DNA of 64,000 nt from Devosia sp. Root436 (GTDB taxonomy: Bacteria > Pseudomonadota > Alphaproteobacteria > Rhizobiales > Devosiaceae), in contig NZ_LMEM01000002.1 in assembly GCF_001426345.1 (NCBI RefSeq), positions 1 through 64,000 on the forward strand, given 5' to 3'. The position numbers were made by a program, and so were the translations under genes. The number at the start of each line of letters is the position of its first letter. Position 1 is the first letter of the stretch. Of this stretch, positions 32,706-40,603 are shown one piece after another. The notes under the pieces were generated by a model that was not told the origin of the DNA, did not search any database, and worked only from the letters and a program-made list of their open reading frames with translations.

Positions 32706-34859
32706 GTGCAGGATCCGTTCTATACCAAGGAAAAGCGCAAGAAATCGGGCGGCATGCTTGCCGCCGATGCGTGGCTGGATTCCTCGCTCTACGAGTTCTG
32801 GCAGGCCATGGGCCGCGGCTATACCCGCTTCCAGGATTTCATGAGCATCTTCCATGTCGCCGGCTTCAAGCGGCTGTTCGTGGAACTGGTCAGCGACGGC
32901 CTGTCCTTCTTCGCCATAGGCTGCGTGCTGATGACCGCCCTGGCCCTTCCCGCCTTCGACAGCACTGCCTCGGGTGAGTTCAACAAGGCCGAGGATTATT
33001 CGGTCGTCTTCCTCGACCGTTTCGGCACCGAGATCGGCCGTCGCGGCATCCGTTCCGACGATTCCGTCGCCCTCGACGACATGCCCGACTACCTGCTCAA
33101 GGCCACCCTCGCCACCGAGGATCGCCGCTTCTACGACCATTTCGGCATCGACGTGGTCGGCACCCTGCGGGCGCTGATGAGCAATGCGGCCGGCGACAAT
33201 TCCACCCAGGGCGGCTCCTCGATCACCCAGCAGCTCGCCAAGAACCTGTTCCTCTCCTCCGAGCGCACGCTCGAACGCAAGATCATCGAGGCCTTCCTCG
33301 CCGTCTGGCTCGAATGGCACTATTCCAAGGACCAGATTCTCAAGCTCTATTTCGACCGCGCCTATATGGGCGGGGGCAATTTCGGCGTGGTGGCCGCCGC
33401 CGACTACTATTTCGGCAAGAAGGTGCAGGACATCAACCTGGCCGAAGCCGCCATGCTGTCGGGCCTGTTCAAGGCCCCCACCCGCTATGCGCCCCATGTC
33501 GACCTGGCCGCGGCGCGCGGCCGCGCCAATCTGGTCCTCTCCAACATGGTGGCCGCCGGCTTCCTCACGGAAGGCCAGGTCACCGCGGCCCGGCGCCATC
33601 CGGCCACCCCGATCAGCCGCGCCGAAGATGCCAACTCGCCCAACTACTTCCTCGACTGGGCCTTCGAGCAGTCCAAGACCCTGATCGAGACACATAACCA
33701 CGCTTCCAACAATTTCGTCGTCCGCACCACGATCGACACCACGCTGCAGAAATATGCCGAAGAGGCGGTGGTCTCGACCCTTCTCGAACAGGGCGAGCAA
33801 TACGACGTCAGCCAGGCCGCCATGGTGGTCACCGATACCCAGGGGGCCATCCGCGCCATGGTGGGGGGCACCGACTATGCCAAAAGCCAGTTCAACCGCG
33901 CCATCGTCTCCACCCGCCAGCCGGGCTCGGCCTACAAGATTTTCGTCTATTCGGAAGCCTTCGAGCAGCTCGGCCTGACCCCGGCCGATCTCATCACCGA
34001 CCGCCCGGTCTGCATCGGCGATTGGTGCCCGGTCAATTACGGCCGCAACTACAAGGGCACGGTAACCCTGGCCAGCGCCTTCGCCCAATCGCTCAACACC
34101 GTGCCTGTCACCCTGTCCATCAAGACGGGCCGCGAGCCCATTGCCGCGCTCAGCCATCGCATGGGCCTGCAGGCCGATTACCCGGTCACGCGCTCGCTGG
34201 CGCTCGGCGTTGCCTCGGTTTCGGTCCTGGACATGACCTCGTCCTATGCCGTGCTGGCCAATCACGGCTACAAGACGCCTGGCTTCGGCATCACCCGCAT
34301 GACCACGCTCAATGGCGACCTGGTTTACGAAGCCGATCCCGATGCCCCGCGCGAGCGCGTGCTCAGCGACACCACCGTCGCCAACATGAATTCCATGCTG
34401 CGCGGCGTCGTCACCGGGGGCACCGGCACCCGCGCCCGCATCGAGGGCGTGCCCGTGCTCGGCAAGTCGGGCACCACCTCGTCCTATCGCGACGCCTGGT
34501 TCTGCGGCTTCACCGGCAATTATGTGGCAGCGGTGTGGATGGGCAATGACGACTATCACGCCACCAACAATCTCACGGGGGGCAGCCTGCCGGCCATCGC
34601 CTGGCAGAAATTCATGGCCTATGCCCATACCAATATCGAAATCCTGCCGGTCTTCGGCGTCGATTTCGTGCCCGAACCGACGGTGGTCGCCGCGGCCGAT
34701 CCCGCGCTCGAAGAAGAGATCATCCAGCGCCCACCCAACCTGACCCCCGCCGCCGCCCGCAAGCTGGCCGACCTGGCTGGACGTTTCGCGGCAGCCCTGG
34801 AAACAGCGACACCAGCAGGCCATCAGGCCAGCGTGTCGGCAGGCACGCAGGGGCTGTAG
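32706..34859 (+). CDS. Class A penicillin-binding protein (PBP1-type)
   Basis: This 717-residue bifunctional peptidoglycan synthase has an N-terminal membrane helix near residues 67-85. A GT51 transglycosylase domain follows, with catalytic Glu138 in LATEDRRFYDHFGID and QGGSSITQQLAKNLFLS. The transpeptidase domain has the active Ser408 in RQPGSAYKIF, SLNT and KSGTT. A GTG start at 32706 is chosen, with GGGGA just upstream; a TTG one codon earlier is possible. The short C-terminus and cytoplasmic N-terminal extension of about 60 residues are typical of rhizobial PBP1 forms. Confidence 0.92.
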   Translation: MQDPFYTKEKRKKSGGMLAADAWLDSSLYEFWQAMGRGYTRFQDFMSIFHVAGFKRLFVELVSDGLSFFAIGCVLMTALALPAFDSTASGEFNKAEDYSVVFLDRFGTEIGRRGIRSDDSVALDDMPDYLLKATLATEDRRFYDHFGIDVVGTLRALMSNAAGDNSTQGGSSITQQLAKNLFLSSERTLERKIIEAFLAVWLEWHYSKDQILKLYFDRAYMGGGNFGVVAAADYYFGKKVQDINLAEAAMLSGLFKAPTRYAPHVDLAAARGRANLVLSNMVAAGFLTEGQVTAARRHPATPISRAEDANSPNYFLDWAFEQSKTLIETHNHASNNFVVRTTIDTTLQKYAEEAVVSTLLEQGEQYDVSQAAMVVTDTQGAIRAMVGGTDYAKSQFNRAIVSTRQPGSAYKIFVYSEAFEQLGLTPADLITDRPVCIGDWCPVNYGRNYKGTVTLASAFAQSLNTVPVTLSIKTGREPIAALSHRMGLQADYPVTRSLALGVASVSVLDMTSSYAVLANHGYKTPGFGITRMTTLNGDLVYEADPDAPRERVLSDTTVANMNSMLRGVVTGGTGTRARIEGVPVLGKSGTTSSYRDAWFCGFTGNYVAAVWMGNDDYHATNNLTGGSLPAIAWQKFMAYAHTNIEILPVFGVDFVPEPTVVAAADPALEEEIIQRPPNLTPAAARKLADLAGRFAAALETATPAGHQASVSAGTQGL

Positions 34860-34898
34860 TTATTGACTACATCGCGTCTGTGATTGGAGGAGCGCACA

Positions 34899-34946
34899 AT
34901 GACCGAAAGGGTCACGATCACGCGCGAGGTATCATCGGTTGCTTGA
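34899..34946 (+). other. 15-codon frame with strong ribosome binding site
   Basis: GGAGGAG lies 6 bases before an ATG that opens a 15-codon frame (MTERVTITREVSSVA). A TTGACT box lies upstream at 34863 but no good -10 follows. It could be a leader peptide, a decayed gene start or chance. Nothing else is seen between the PBP gene and the small membrane protein genes. Confidence 0.25.
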
Positions 34947-34967
34947 AGCGGCCGCGAGTATCGGCCT

Positions 34968-35072
34968 CTATTCGCCGGGATGCAGGTTGTCACGTCGCGT
35001 CAGGTAGAGGCCCAGTCCGGCAACCGCAACAAGAATGGTCGGAGCCCAAAGCCAGAATATTACGCTGGTCAT
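34968..35072 (-). CDS. 34-residue single-helix membrane protein
   Basis: This frame encodes MTSVIFWLWAPTILVAVAGL and a basic tail (TRRDNLHPGE), i.e. a periplasm-to-cytoplasm single helix. It begins one base after the stop of the 76-residue membrane protein, so the two are probably translated together. Its size puts it below usual gene-calling limits. The composition (about 48% G+C locally) differs from the neighbours. Its role is unknown; small subunits of membrane complexes look like this. Confidence 0.6.
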   Translation of the reverse strand: MTSVIFWLWAPTILVAVAGLGLYLTRRDNLHPGE

Positions 35073-35073
35073 T

Positions 35074-35304
35074 TCAGTCCTCCAGTCGCTGCAAAGCGCG
35101 CCTTGCGATCAAGTGTAACACAACCCCAAGGGCAAAACCAAAACCTGATAATCCGGTGAGGTTTAGAAGATCGGTCGTCGTCGTTAGCGTGCCCATGCCG
35201 ATTCCGACATAAGGCGCCACCATGGCGGCCAAGATTGTCCCGGACGACAATGAGTTCAACAAGGCCGCCGTCAATTTAACCTGTTCGGTCTTTGCTGCAG
35301 ACAT
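35074..35304 (-). CDS. 76-residue two-helix membrane protein
   Basis: This protein starts MSAAKTEQVKLTAALLNSLS, has a hydrophobic segment (GTILAAMVAPYVGIGMGTL) and a second one (GLSGFGFALGVVLHLIARRA). No family is recognised. The ATG at 35304 is chosen because a purine-rich stretch (GGAGGGGG) precedes it. It forms a pair with the 34-residue gene directly downstream. Low G+C relative to flanking genes suggests separate origin. Confidence 0.65.
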   Translation of the reverse strand: MSAAKTEQVKLTAALLNSLSSGTILAAMVAPYVGIGMGTLTTTTDLLNLTGLSGFGFALGVVLHLIARRALQRLED

Positions 35305-35466
35305 AATCCCCCTCCGCCAATATTGATACATTTCACAGCCAGCCTGATGTCTGCAAGCCACGCCGCCCCTTCCGCCGCCCTGCCCCCCTTGCTACAACCA
35401 CTCCAGCCACTCCGCGCGCAGGTCTCGCCGCCCATGCCGTCCAATGCCTTTCCGAGCCGCTGAACC

Positions 35467-36039
35467 GTGCGCTTCGTCTTCTATCTCCTGGTGATGATCG
35501 CCGTAGCGCTGGGCGTCGGGTTCGGCCTCAGTTACTACGCGCTCACCGATGGGCGCCTGTTCGGCGTGGCGCAGGTGGGGCCATGGGCCGCCTGGCCCGA
35601 TGTCGGCGCCAATGCGCCCAATCCCTATACGCGCGGCCATCTCGCCCGCACCGCCGCTTTCGAGCTCGGCCAGTCCGAAGGCCTGCAATTCACCGCCACC
35701 ACCGACAGCGACGGTGCGCCGCTGACGCGCGACTGCGCCTATCGCATCGACGGCAATACCCCGCTCGCCACCTTCTGGACGCTCGCCGCCCAGGATGAGA
35801 CCGGCATCAATGTCGCCGCGCCCGATGTGGCCCCGGTCATGCGCAGCAGCGATATTGCCCGCGCCGAAGACGGCTCCATCATCGTCAATGTCGGCACGCG
35901 CCTCTTGCCGCTCAACTGGCTGGAACTGGCCGGTGACGGCCCCTTCAAGCTGGTGCTCACCCTTTACGACACCGCCGCCTTTTCCGGCTTTTCCAGCGAT
36001 GCTTCCATGCCGTCGATCATCAGGGGGGATTGCGCATGA
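35467..36039 (+). CDS. Membrane-anchored DUF1214 protein
   Basis: This 190-residue protein has an N-terminal helix (FVFYLLVMIAVALGVGFGLS) and a periplasmic DUF1214 domain (GQSEGLQFTATTDSDGAPLT, YRIDGNTPLATFWTLAAQDE, LPLNWLELAGDGPFKLVLTL). In larger fused proteins DUF1254 and DUF1214 are adjacent; here they are separate genes overlapping by ATGA. Function is unknown, presumably in the envelope. The start is a GTG at 35467. Confidence 0.85.
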   Translation: MRFVFYLLVMIAVALGVGFGLSYYALTDGRLFGVAQVGPWAAWPDVGANAPNPYTRGHLARTAAFELGQSEGLQFTATTDSDGAPLTRDCAYRIDGNTPLATFWTLAAQDETGINVAAPDVAPVMRSSDIARAEDGSIIVNVGTRLLPLNWLELAGDGPFKLVLTLYDTAAFSGFSSDASMPSIIRGDCA

Positions 36040-36581
36040 TCCGCTTCCTGCTCTGGTTGCTGGGCGGCGTGGTGCTGGGCGGCATCATTCACATCGTGGT
36101 CATCCTCACCCTGCCGGCTTTGGCCGAGCAGTCGGTATGGAGCCGCGTCGCGGCACTCGATGCCGACAACCGCATGGTCATCCTGCCGCCGATCGCGGCC
36201 GGCGATCCCAACCCGCTCGGTCTCGATCCGGCCCTGGCCTATGGCCTCTGCCGGGTCGACCTGAGCAAGGGACCGGCCTATGTCAGCGGCGTGCTGCCGG
36301 AAGCCTTCTGGTCGGTCGCCCTGTTCAATCCCTCCGGCATCGTCACCTATTCGACCACCAATCGCGACGGCATCGGCCAGACGCTAGAGTTGGGCATTTT
36401 CAACGCCGCCCAGACGCGCCTGCTGGCCCAGCAGCAGCTCGATATCGCCGAGGGCCTGCTCGTGGTCGAATCCACCAGCGACCAGCTCCTCATCCTCGTC
36501 CGCCTCGCCCCGCCCCACCAGGCCATGCGGCAGCGCTTCGAGCAGGAATTGTCCGAAGTCGAGTGCGGCACGCGGGGCTGA
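36036..36581 (+). CDS. Membrane-anchored DUF1254 protein
   Basis: This 181-residue protein has an N-terminal helix (FLLWLLGGVVLGGIIHIVVI) and a compact DUF1254-like domain (PNPLGLDPALAYGLCRVDLS, VLPEAFWSVALFNPSGIVTY). The ATG at 36036 overlaps the DUF1214 stop. The two proteins probably interact in the periplasm. The gene ends 5 bases before the convergent chrA stop. Confidence 0.85.
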   Translation: MIRFLLWLLGGVVLGGIIHIVVILTLPALAEQSVWSRVAALDADNRMVILPPIAAGDPNPLGLDPALAYGLCRVDLSKGPAYVSGVLPEAFWSVALFNPSGIVTYSTTNRDGIGQTLELGIFNAAQTRLLAQQQLDIAEGLLVVESTSDQLLILVRLAPPHQAMRQRFEQELSEVECGTRG

Positions 36582-36586
36582 GTCTC

Positions 36587-37804
36587 TCAGCCGGCAAACA
36601 TGCTCAGCGCCCCACCCGCCACAGCCAGCGCCAGCACCACCATCCAGGGCGGTGCTTTCCATGACACCAGCGCGACGAACCCCGCCAGCGCCAGCGCGAA
36701 ATCCACCGGCCCCAGCACGGCGCTGGTCCAGACCGGATCGTAGAGCGCCGCGCCCAGAATCCCCACCACCGCGGCATTGGCGCCACGCATTCCGGCCTGC
36801 GCCAGCGGCAGCCGCCGCAGGCTATCCCAGAAGGGCAGCGCCCCGACCAGCAGCAGCAAGCCGGGCAGGAAGATCGCCACCAAGGCGATGGCGGCGCCGG
36901 CTATGCCGCTGCTGATGGCGCCGAGATAGGCCGCGAAAGTAAACAGTGGGCCGGGCACCGCCTGCGCCGCACCATAACCGGCCAGAAACGCATCTTTGCT
37001 CACCCAGCCGCTGGCCGTGGTTTCGGCATCGAGCAGCGGCAGCACCACATGGCCGCCACCAAACACCAGCGATCCGGCGCGATAGAAGGCGTCGAACAGG
37101 TCGAGCCCATGCGCGTCTGTCGCCGCCGCGATAATCGGCAGGCCGACAAGCAATGCCGCAAAGAGCCCCAGGCAGGCCACGCCCGCCGCCTGGCGCACCG
37201 GAAAGCGCGTTGCTGCCGGCGCCGCCATTGCGCCATTGCGGCAGAATACCAGCCCGGCCAGCCCACCCAGCACGATCGCCGCCACCTGCCCCACCGCCCC
37301 GGCCAGCACGATGGTCGCCGCTACGGCGCCGACGGCAATGGCTGCCCGCTGCCGGTCCGGGGTCAGGCTTTGCGCCATGCCCCGCACGGCCTGCGCCACC
37401 ACGGCGACGGCCACCAGTTTCAAGCCATGCAGCACGCCCTGCGCCAGGGGTCCGTCCAGCGCCGCCGCCCCCAGCGCGAAAGCCACCAACAGGGCGGCCG
37501 ACGGCAGGGTGAAGGCCGCCCAGGCGGCCAGCGCTCCCAGCGGCCCGGCGCGATAGAGCCCGAGCGCGAAGCCGACCTGGCTCGATGCCGGTCCCGGCAG
37601 GAACTGGCACAGGGCCACCAGGTCCGCATATTCGGCCTCGCCCAGCCAGCGCCGCCGCACCACGATCTCGTCGCGAAAATAGCCGAGATGGGCGATAGGT
37701 CCCCCGAACGAGGTCAGCCCAAGCTTGAGAAAGGCAAGAAACACCTCGCCGGCCGAGCCGCCGGCCTGGCGTGAATCGCCTGCAGTGGCTGATCCGTTCG
37801 TCAT
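36587..37804 (-). CDS. chrA: Chromate transporter ChrA
   Basis: This 405-residue inner-membrane protein is a long-chain CHR family member with two homologous halves. The first starts FLAFLKLGLTSFGGPIAHLG with CQFLPGPASSQVGFALG. The second has FDAFYRAGSLVFGGGHVVLP and GYGAAQAVPGPLFTFAAYLG. ChrA exports chromate; homologues without chromate roles exist. No chrB regulator is adjacent. The start at 37804 is the first good ATG. Confidence 0.92.
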   Translation of the reverse strand: MTNGSATAGDSRQAGGSAGEVFLAFLKLGLTSFGGPIAHLGYFRDEIVVRRRWLGEAEYADLVALCQFLPGPASSQVGFALGLYRAGPLGALAAWAAFTLPSAALLVAFALGAAALDGPLAQGVLHGLKLVAVAVVAQAVRGMAQSLTPDRQRAAIAVGAVAATIVLAGAVGQVAAIVLGGLAGLVFCRNGAMAAPAATRFPVRQAAGVACLGLFAALLVGLPIIAAATDAHGLDLFDAFYRAGSLVFGGGHVVLPLLDAETTASGWVSKDAFLAGYGAAQAVPGPLFTFAAYLGAISSGIAGAAIALVAIFLPGLLLLVGALPFWDSLRRLPLAQAGMRGANAAVVGILGAALYDPVWTSAVLGPVDFALALAGFVALVSWKAPPWMVVLALAVAGGALSMFAG

Positions 37805-37859
37805 CGCGTCCCGTTCATTGCCACCAATACGGCGTCATCCATCTCGTCGGTCGTCCGCT

Positions 37860-38675
37860 CTATTTCGGCAGCACGATCTCGGTGTCGCCGATATTCTGGA
37901 AGCGTGACGGTATGACGACACCGCCGCCCCCACCCGGATGCCCACCCGGCGACGCACAGAAATCGCGGCGATTGGCGCGGTTCACGAAGACCGCCATGCG
38001 CCGCAGGGCCTCGTCCACCGCCAGCGACTGCTCATGCGGCGTTTCGACCAAGAGGTTATCGAGCGCATAGTCATAGCTCGAATAGCGATAGTTCAGCGCC
38101 CGCACGAACCAGTCGATGAAGGCGTCATTCTCATATTTCCGCGCTGCGACTTCCTGGGCGAGGCGAGGCGGCAGATCATGGCCGAGCCCGTCATAGGCAG
38201 CAGCCCGCTGCCGGTCGATCTCGATCACCTTGCAGATGGCGGCGAATGTCGTCGGCAGCGTGTCGGTATCGGCGCTCACATGGCTGCCCACCGTCGCATA
38301 GCGCGTGCGCGAGGATTGGTAGTCGGTGCGCTTCAGCCAGTTGTAATAGCGCTCGATGGTGAAGCTCTCGTCCCGCGGCCGCACGATGCGGGTGCGCTGC
38401 AGCTCCACGGCGCTGTCGAATTGCCAGTCCTTGGCATGAGGTGCGACGAGGAAGCGCCAGACGCGGTCATGCATCTCCTCTTCCTGGTCGGTCTTGTTGA
38501 AGCTGGAAACCGGCTCGTTGCGATTGGCGGCGATGAAATCACCAGCCGCTGGCATGGCCGTATCGTGGGTCCAGCTTGGCGCGGCGCGGCCGAAATCGCC
38601 GACGGGTCGCGCCACGCAGCCGGCCAGCAGCGCGGCCAGGGCCAGTGCGCCGGCCAGGCGAAAGAATTTATCCAC
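37860..38675 (-). CDS. Hypothetical lipoprotein
   Basis: This 271-residue protein starts with a lipoprotein signal (FFRLAGALALAALLAGCVAR, lipid Cys near residue 20). The mature part is rich in charged and aromatic residues (YYNWLKRTDYQSSRTRYATV, WFVRALNYRYSSYDYALDNL). I do not recognise the family, though the pattern recurs in rhizobial genomes as I recall. A GTG start at 38675 places the signal correctly and lies 8 bases inside the preceding small gene. A glycine-rich stretch (GGHPGGGGG) near the C-terminus is unusual. Confidence 0.75.
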   Translation of the reverse strand: MDKFFRLAGALALAALLAGCVARPVGDFGRAAPSWTHDTAMPAAGDFIAANRNEPVSSFNKTDQEEEMHDRVWRFLVAPHAKDWQFDSAVELQRTRIVRPRDESFTIERYYNWLKRTDYQSSRTRYATVGSHVSADTDTLPTTFAAICKVIEIDRQRAAAYDGLGHDLPPRLAQEVAARKYENDAFIDWFVRALNYRYSSYDYALDNLLVETPHEQSLAVDEALRRMAVFVNRANRRDFCASPGGHPGGGGGVVIPSRFQNIGDTEIVLPK

Positions 38676-38838
38676 GCTTGCGCTTCGGCCGCGTAGGATC
38701 GAGCCTCTTGTTCGGCGGCTGCGACGTCCCGCGCTCATAACGCACCCCGGTAAAAATCAGGATCTGGGCGTTGCCGGGCTTGCTTGCCGCGCCTTTGTCG
38801 GCTTTCGGCCGTTGATCGAATTTGACGAGCTTTCCCAA
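38668..38838 (-). CDS. 56-residue basic protein with TTG start
   Basis: This frame begins at a TTG five bases after GGAGG and encodes MGKLVKFDQRPKADKGAASK, then AQILIFTGVRYERGT and a very basic end (RLDPTRPKRKRG). It overlaps the GTG of the lipoprotein gene by 8 bases. A short hydrophobic strand between basic ends suggests a nucleic-acid or membrane-surface binding peptide. It is missed by length cut-offs; the ribosome site and overlap are the main evidence. Confidence 0.6.
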   Translation of the reverse strand: MGKLVKFDQRPKADKGAASKPGNAQILIFTGVRYERGTSQPPNKRLDPTRPKRKRG

Positions 38839-38957
38839 GCTGTCCTCCGGTTGATCGCTCCCCCATTCCCATTGGAGGCCACGGTTTCGCGTTGCAAATC
38901 AGTCGCGCGACGCCCCTCGCACTGACCGCTCATGTCCGCATTAAGAGATCGTCAAGG

Positions 38958-38973
38958 TTAACAGTCTGCTAAC
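38958..38973. promoter_or_regulatory. CtrA-like box upstream of DUF2336 gene
   Basis: TTAACAGTCTGCTAAC matches the CtrA consensus TTAA-N7-TTAA with one change (CTAA). A weaker TTAA-N7-TCAA lies just before it at 38941. The position, about 36 bases before the DUF2336 start, is compatible with activation. Confidence 0.5.
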
Positions 38974-39008
38974 GAATTGGCGGCAAGAGTGAATGCGCAT
39001 CGAATGTG

Positions 39009-40187
39009 ATGCGATTCCGGATAGACGGTCCCTCAGATATGCTTGGTTTTCAGCCCTACGAGACGTTTCAACTGCTCATCGAGACAGGCGGCGTCGACCG
39101 TACGAACACCCTGCTGATCGCCGCCTGCGACGCCTATGCGCGGCGCGGCAAGCCAACCCCTCCCGAAATGGAACAGTTCGAAGCCCTGGCCGGGCGCCTG
39201 TTCCCCATTGCCGGCCCGCAGGCCCGCGCCAAGGGCGCCGCCATCCTGGGCCGCGCCGAAATGCTGTCCCCTGCCCTCGAACAGCTGGTCGTCGACAATA
39301 TCGGGGAAGACCTCAACCAGTTCCTCGCCGGCGCCACGGACCTTTCCGAGCCGACCATGCTCGACATCGTCGCCCGCTATGACGTGCCGGGCGCCGCCAC
39401 CATCGCGGCCCGCGCCGACCTCACCAATGTCGTCTTGGCCAAGCTGTTCCAGATGAATTCGCGCAAGGTTTACCGGGCCTTGGCCTCCAACACATCAATC
39501 GTGCCGCGCGGCGCCTATCTCAGCGCCCTGGCCCGTTCGGCGCAGATGGACCACATGGTCGCCGAGTCGCTGGCCAAGCGCGACGATTTCGACGCGGCGC
39601 TTCTCGCCCCGGCTTTCTTCGATCTCTCCGATGTCGATCGCGTCAAGGTCATCCAGGCTTTCGCCCATCGCGAAACGCCCAAGGCGCCGATCAGCAAGAC
39701 CATCGAGCAGCTCACCGTCGCCAATCAGGAACTGACCAAGGCGCTGATGAAGCTGTTCTCCGAGAACCGCCGCCCCGAGGTCACCCGCCTGCTGTCGCAG
39801 ATCACCGGCCTCGACGAAGTGCGCTGCGGCCAGATCGCCCATGACGTGACCGGCGCCTCGCTCTTCGTCATCCTGCGCGCCTTTGGCTGCTCGGCCTATG
39901 ACGGGCTCAAGGTTCTCATCCACGCCACCAGCCACGACAGCGAGCGCTCCCGCGCGCTGGCCGACTTCGCCACCCTCTTCGGCAATGTTACACCGGAATC
40001 AATGGCTTACCTGATGGGTGCCTGGCGCGGCGAGGTGAACCTGCTCGAACTCAACAAGCCCGAATACAAGCCCTTCGTGGCAACCGCACGCCGGGCCCCG
40101 TCCAACACGCTGGCTCCGGCGCACAATCCGGTGGTCGACCAGGCCATCGAGGCCCTGGCCCGCATCGGCGCCCGCCGCGCGGGGTAA
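39009..40187 (+). CDS. DUF2336 protein
   Basis: This 392-residue soluble, helical protein matches DUF2336 (FQPYETFQLLIETGGVDRTN, TDLSEPTMLDIVARYDVPGA, HDVTGASLFVILRAFGCSAY). It is an alphaproteobacterial family with HEAT-like repeats and unknown role. The ATG at 39009 is the outermost; a start at 39039 (MLGFQPYETF) is also plausible. A CtrA-like box sits upstream, so cell-cycle linked expression is likely. It is followed by a single repeat hairpin at 40199. Confidence 0.8.
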   Translation: MRFRIDGPSDMLGFQPYETFQLLIETGGVDRTNTLLIAACDAYARRGKPTPPEMEQFEALAGRLFPIAGPQARAKGAAILGRAEMLSPALEQLVVDNIGEDLNQFLAGATDLSEPTMLDIVARYDVPGAATIAARADLTNVVLAKLFQMNSRKVYRALASNTSIVPRGAYLSALARSAQMDHMVAESLAKRDDFDAALLAPAFFDLSDVDRVKVIQAFAHRETPKAPISKTIEQLTVANQELTKALMKLFSENRRPEVTRLLSQITGLDEVRCGQIAHDVTGASLFVILRAFGCSAYDGLKVLIHATSHDSERSRALADFATLFGNVTPESMAYLMGAWRGEVNLLELNKPEYKPFVATARRAPSNTLAPAHNPVVDQAIEALARIGARRAG

Positions 40188-40198
40188 AGGCTCCCTTA

Positions 40199-40220
40199 CC
40201 TCTCCCCCGAAGGGAGAGGT
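40199..40220. repeat. Single-hairpin remnant of family A repeat
   Basis: CCTCTCCCCCGAAGGGAGAGG matches one end hairpin of the family A elements. It lies between convergent genes (DUF2336 and DUF1491) and could serve as a bidirectional terminator, although no T-run follows. Confidence 0.55.
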
Positions 40221-40229
40221 AAAGAGCGC

Positions 40230-40565
40230 CTACCCAACCACCTCGATCCCCAGCTCATCCCCGCGCAGATCCAGGCTCAGCACCCATAGATCGGGGTCAA
40301 AGTCGACCTCCTGAGCGATGCGCTCCGTCACCTTGGGCGGTTCGACATGGTTGAAACGGCGCTGGAACACCAGGCTTGCATCGTCCTGGCGGCTGACCAT
40401 GGGAGCGGGCGTGAACAGCGAGCGCGTACCATCGAGATGATCCACCTCGATGAACACTTGTCCGGCAATCGGGTCGCCCCGGCGGGACACCACGCACATA
40501 TTACCCAAGTCATTATGGCGCCTGACAAAAACTCCGCACCATAGATCGCTGCGCAGCGCCCTCAT
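40230..40565 (-). CDS. DUF1491 protein
   Basis: This 111-residue protein (LRSDLWCGVFVRRHNDLGNM, SRRGDPIAGQVFIEVDHLDG, TPAP ... DPDLWVLSLDLRGDE) matches DUF1491, an alphaproteobacterial family of unknown function. It is soluble and full length. It follows the peptidoglycan-binding protein gene by about 38 bases on the same strand and may be co-transcribed with it. Confidence 0.85.
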   Translation of the reverse strand: MRALRSDLWCGVFVRRHNDLGNMCVVSRRGDPIAGQVFIEVDHLDGTRSLFTPAPMVSRQDDASLVFQRRFNHVEPPKVTERIAQEVDFDPDLWVLSLDLRGDELGIEVVG

Positions 40566-40603
40566 GTCGGAATCGGGAAGATCGAGCTGGTCATGGCGAC
40601 AGC

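Noticed and set aside
32535-34823. 762-codon frame antisense to the penicillin-binding protein
   Set aside because: It is low-complexity Gly/Asp/Glu/Val-rich sequence opposite a gene with all catalytic motifs intact.
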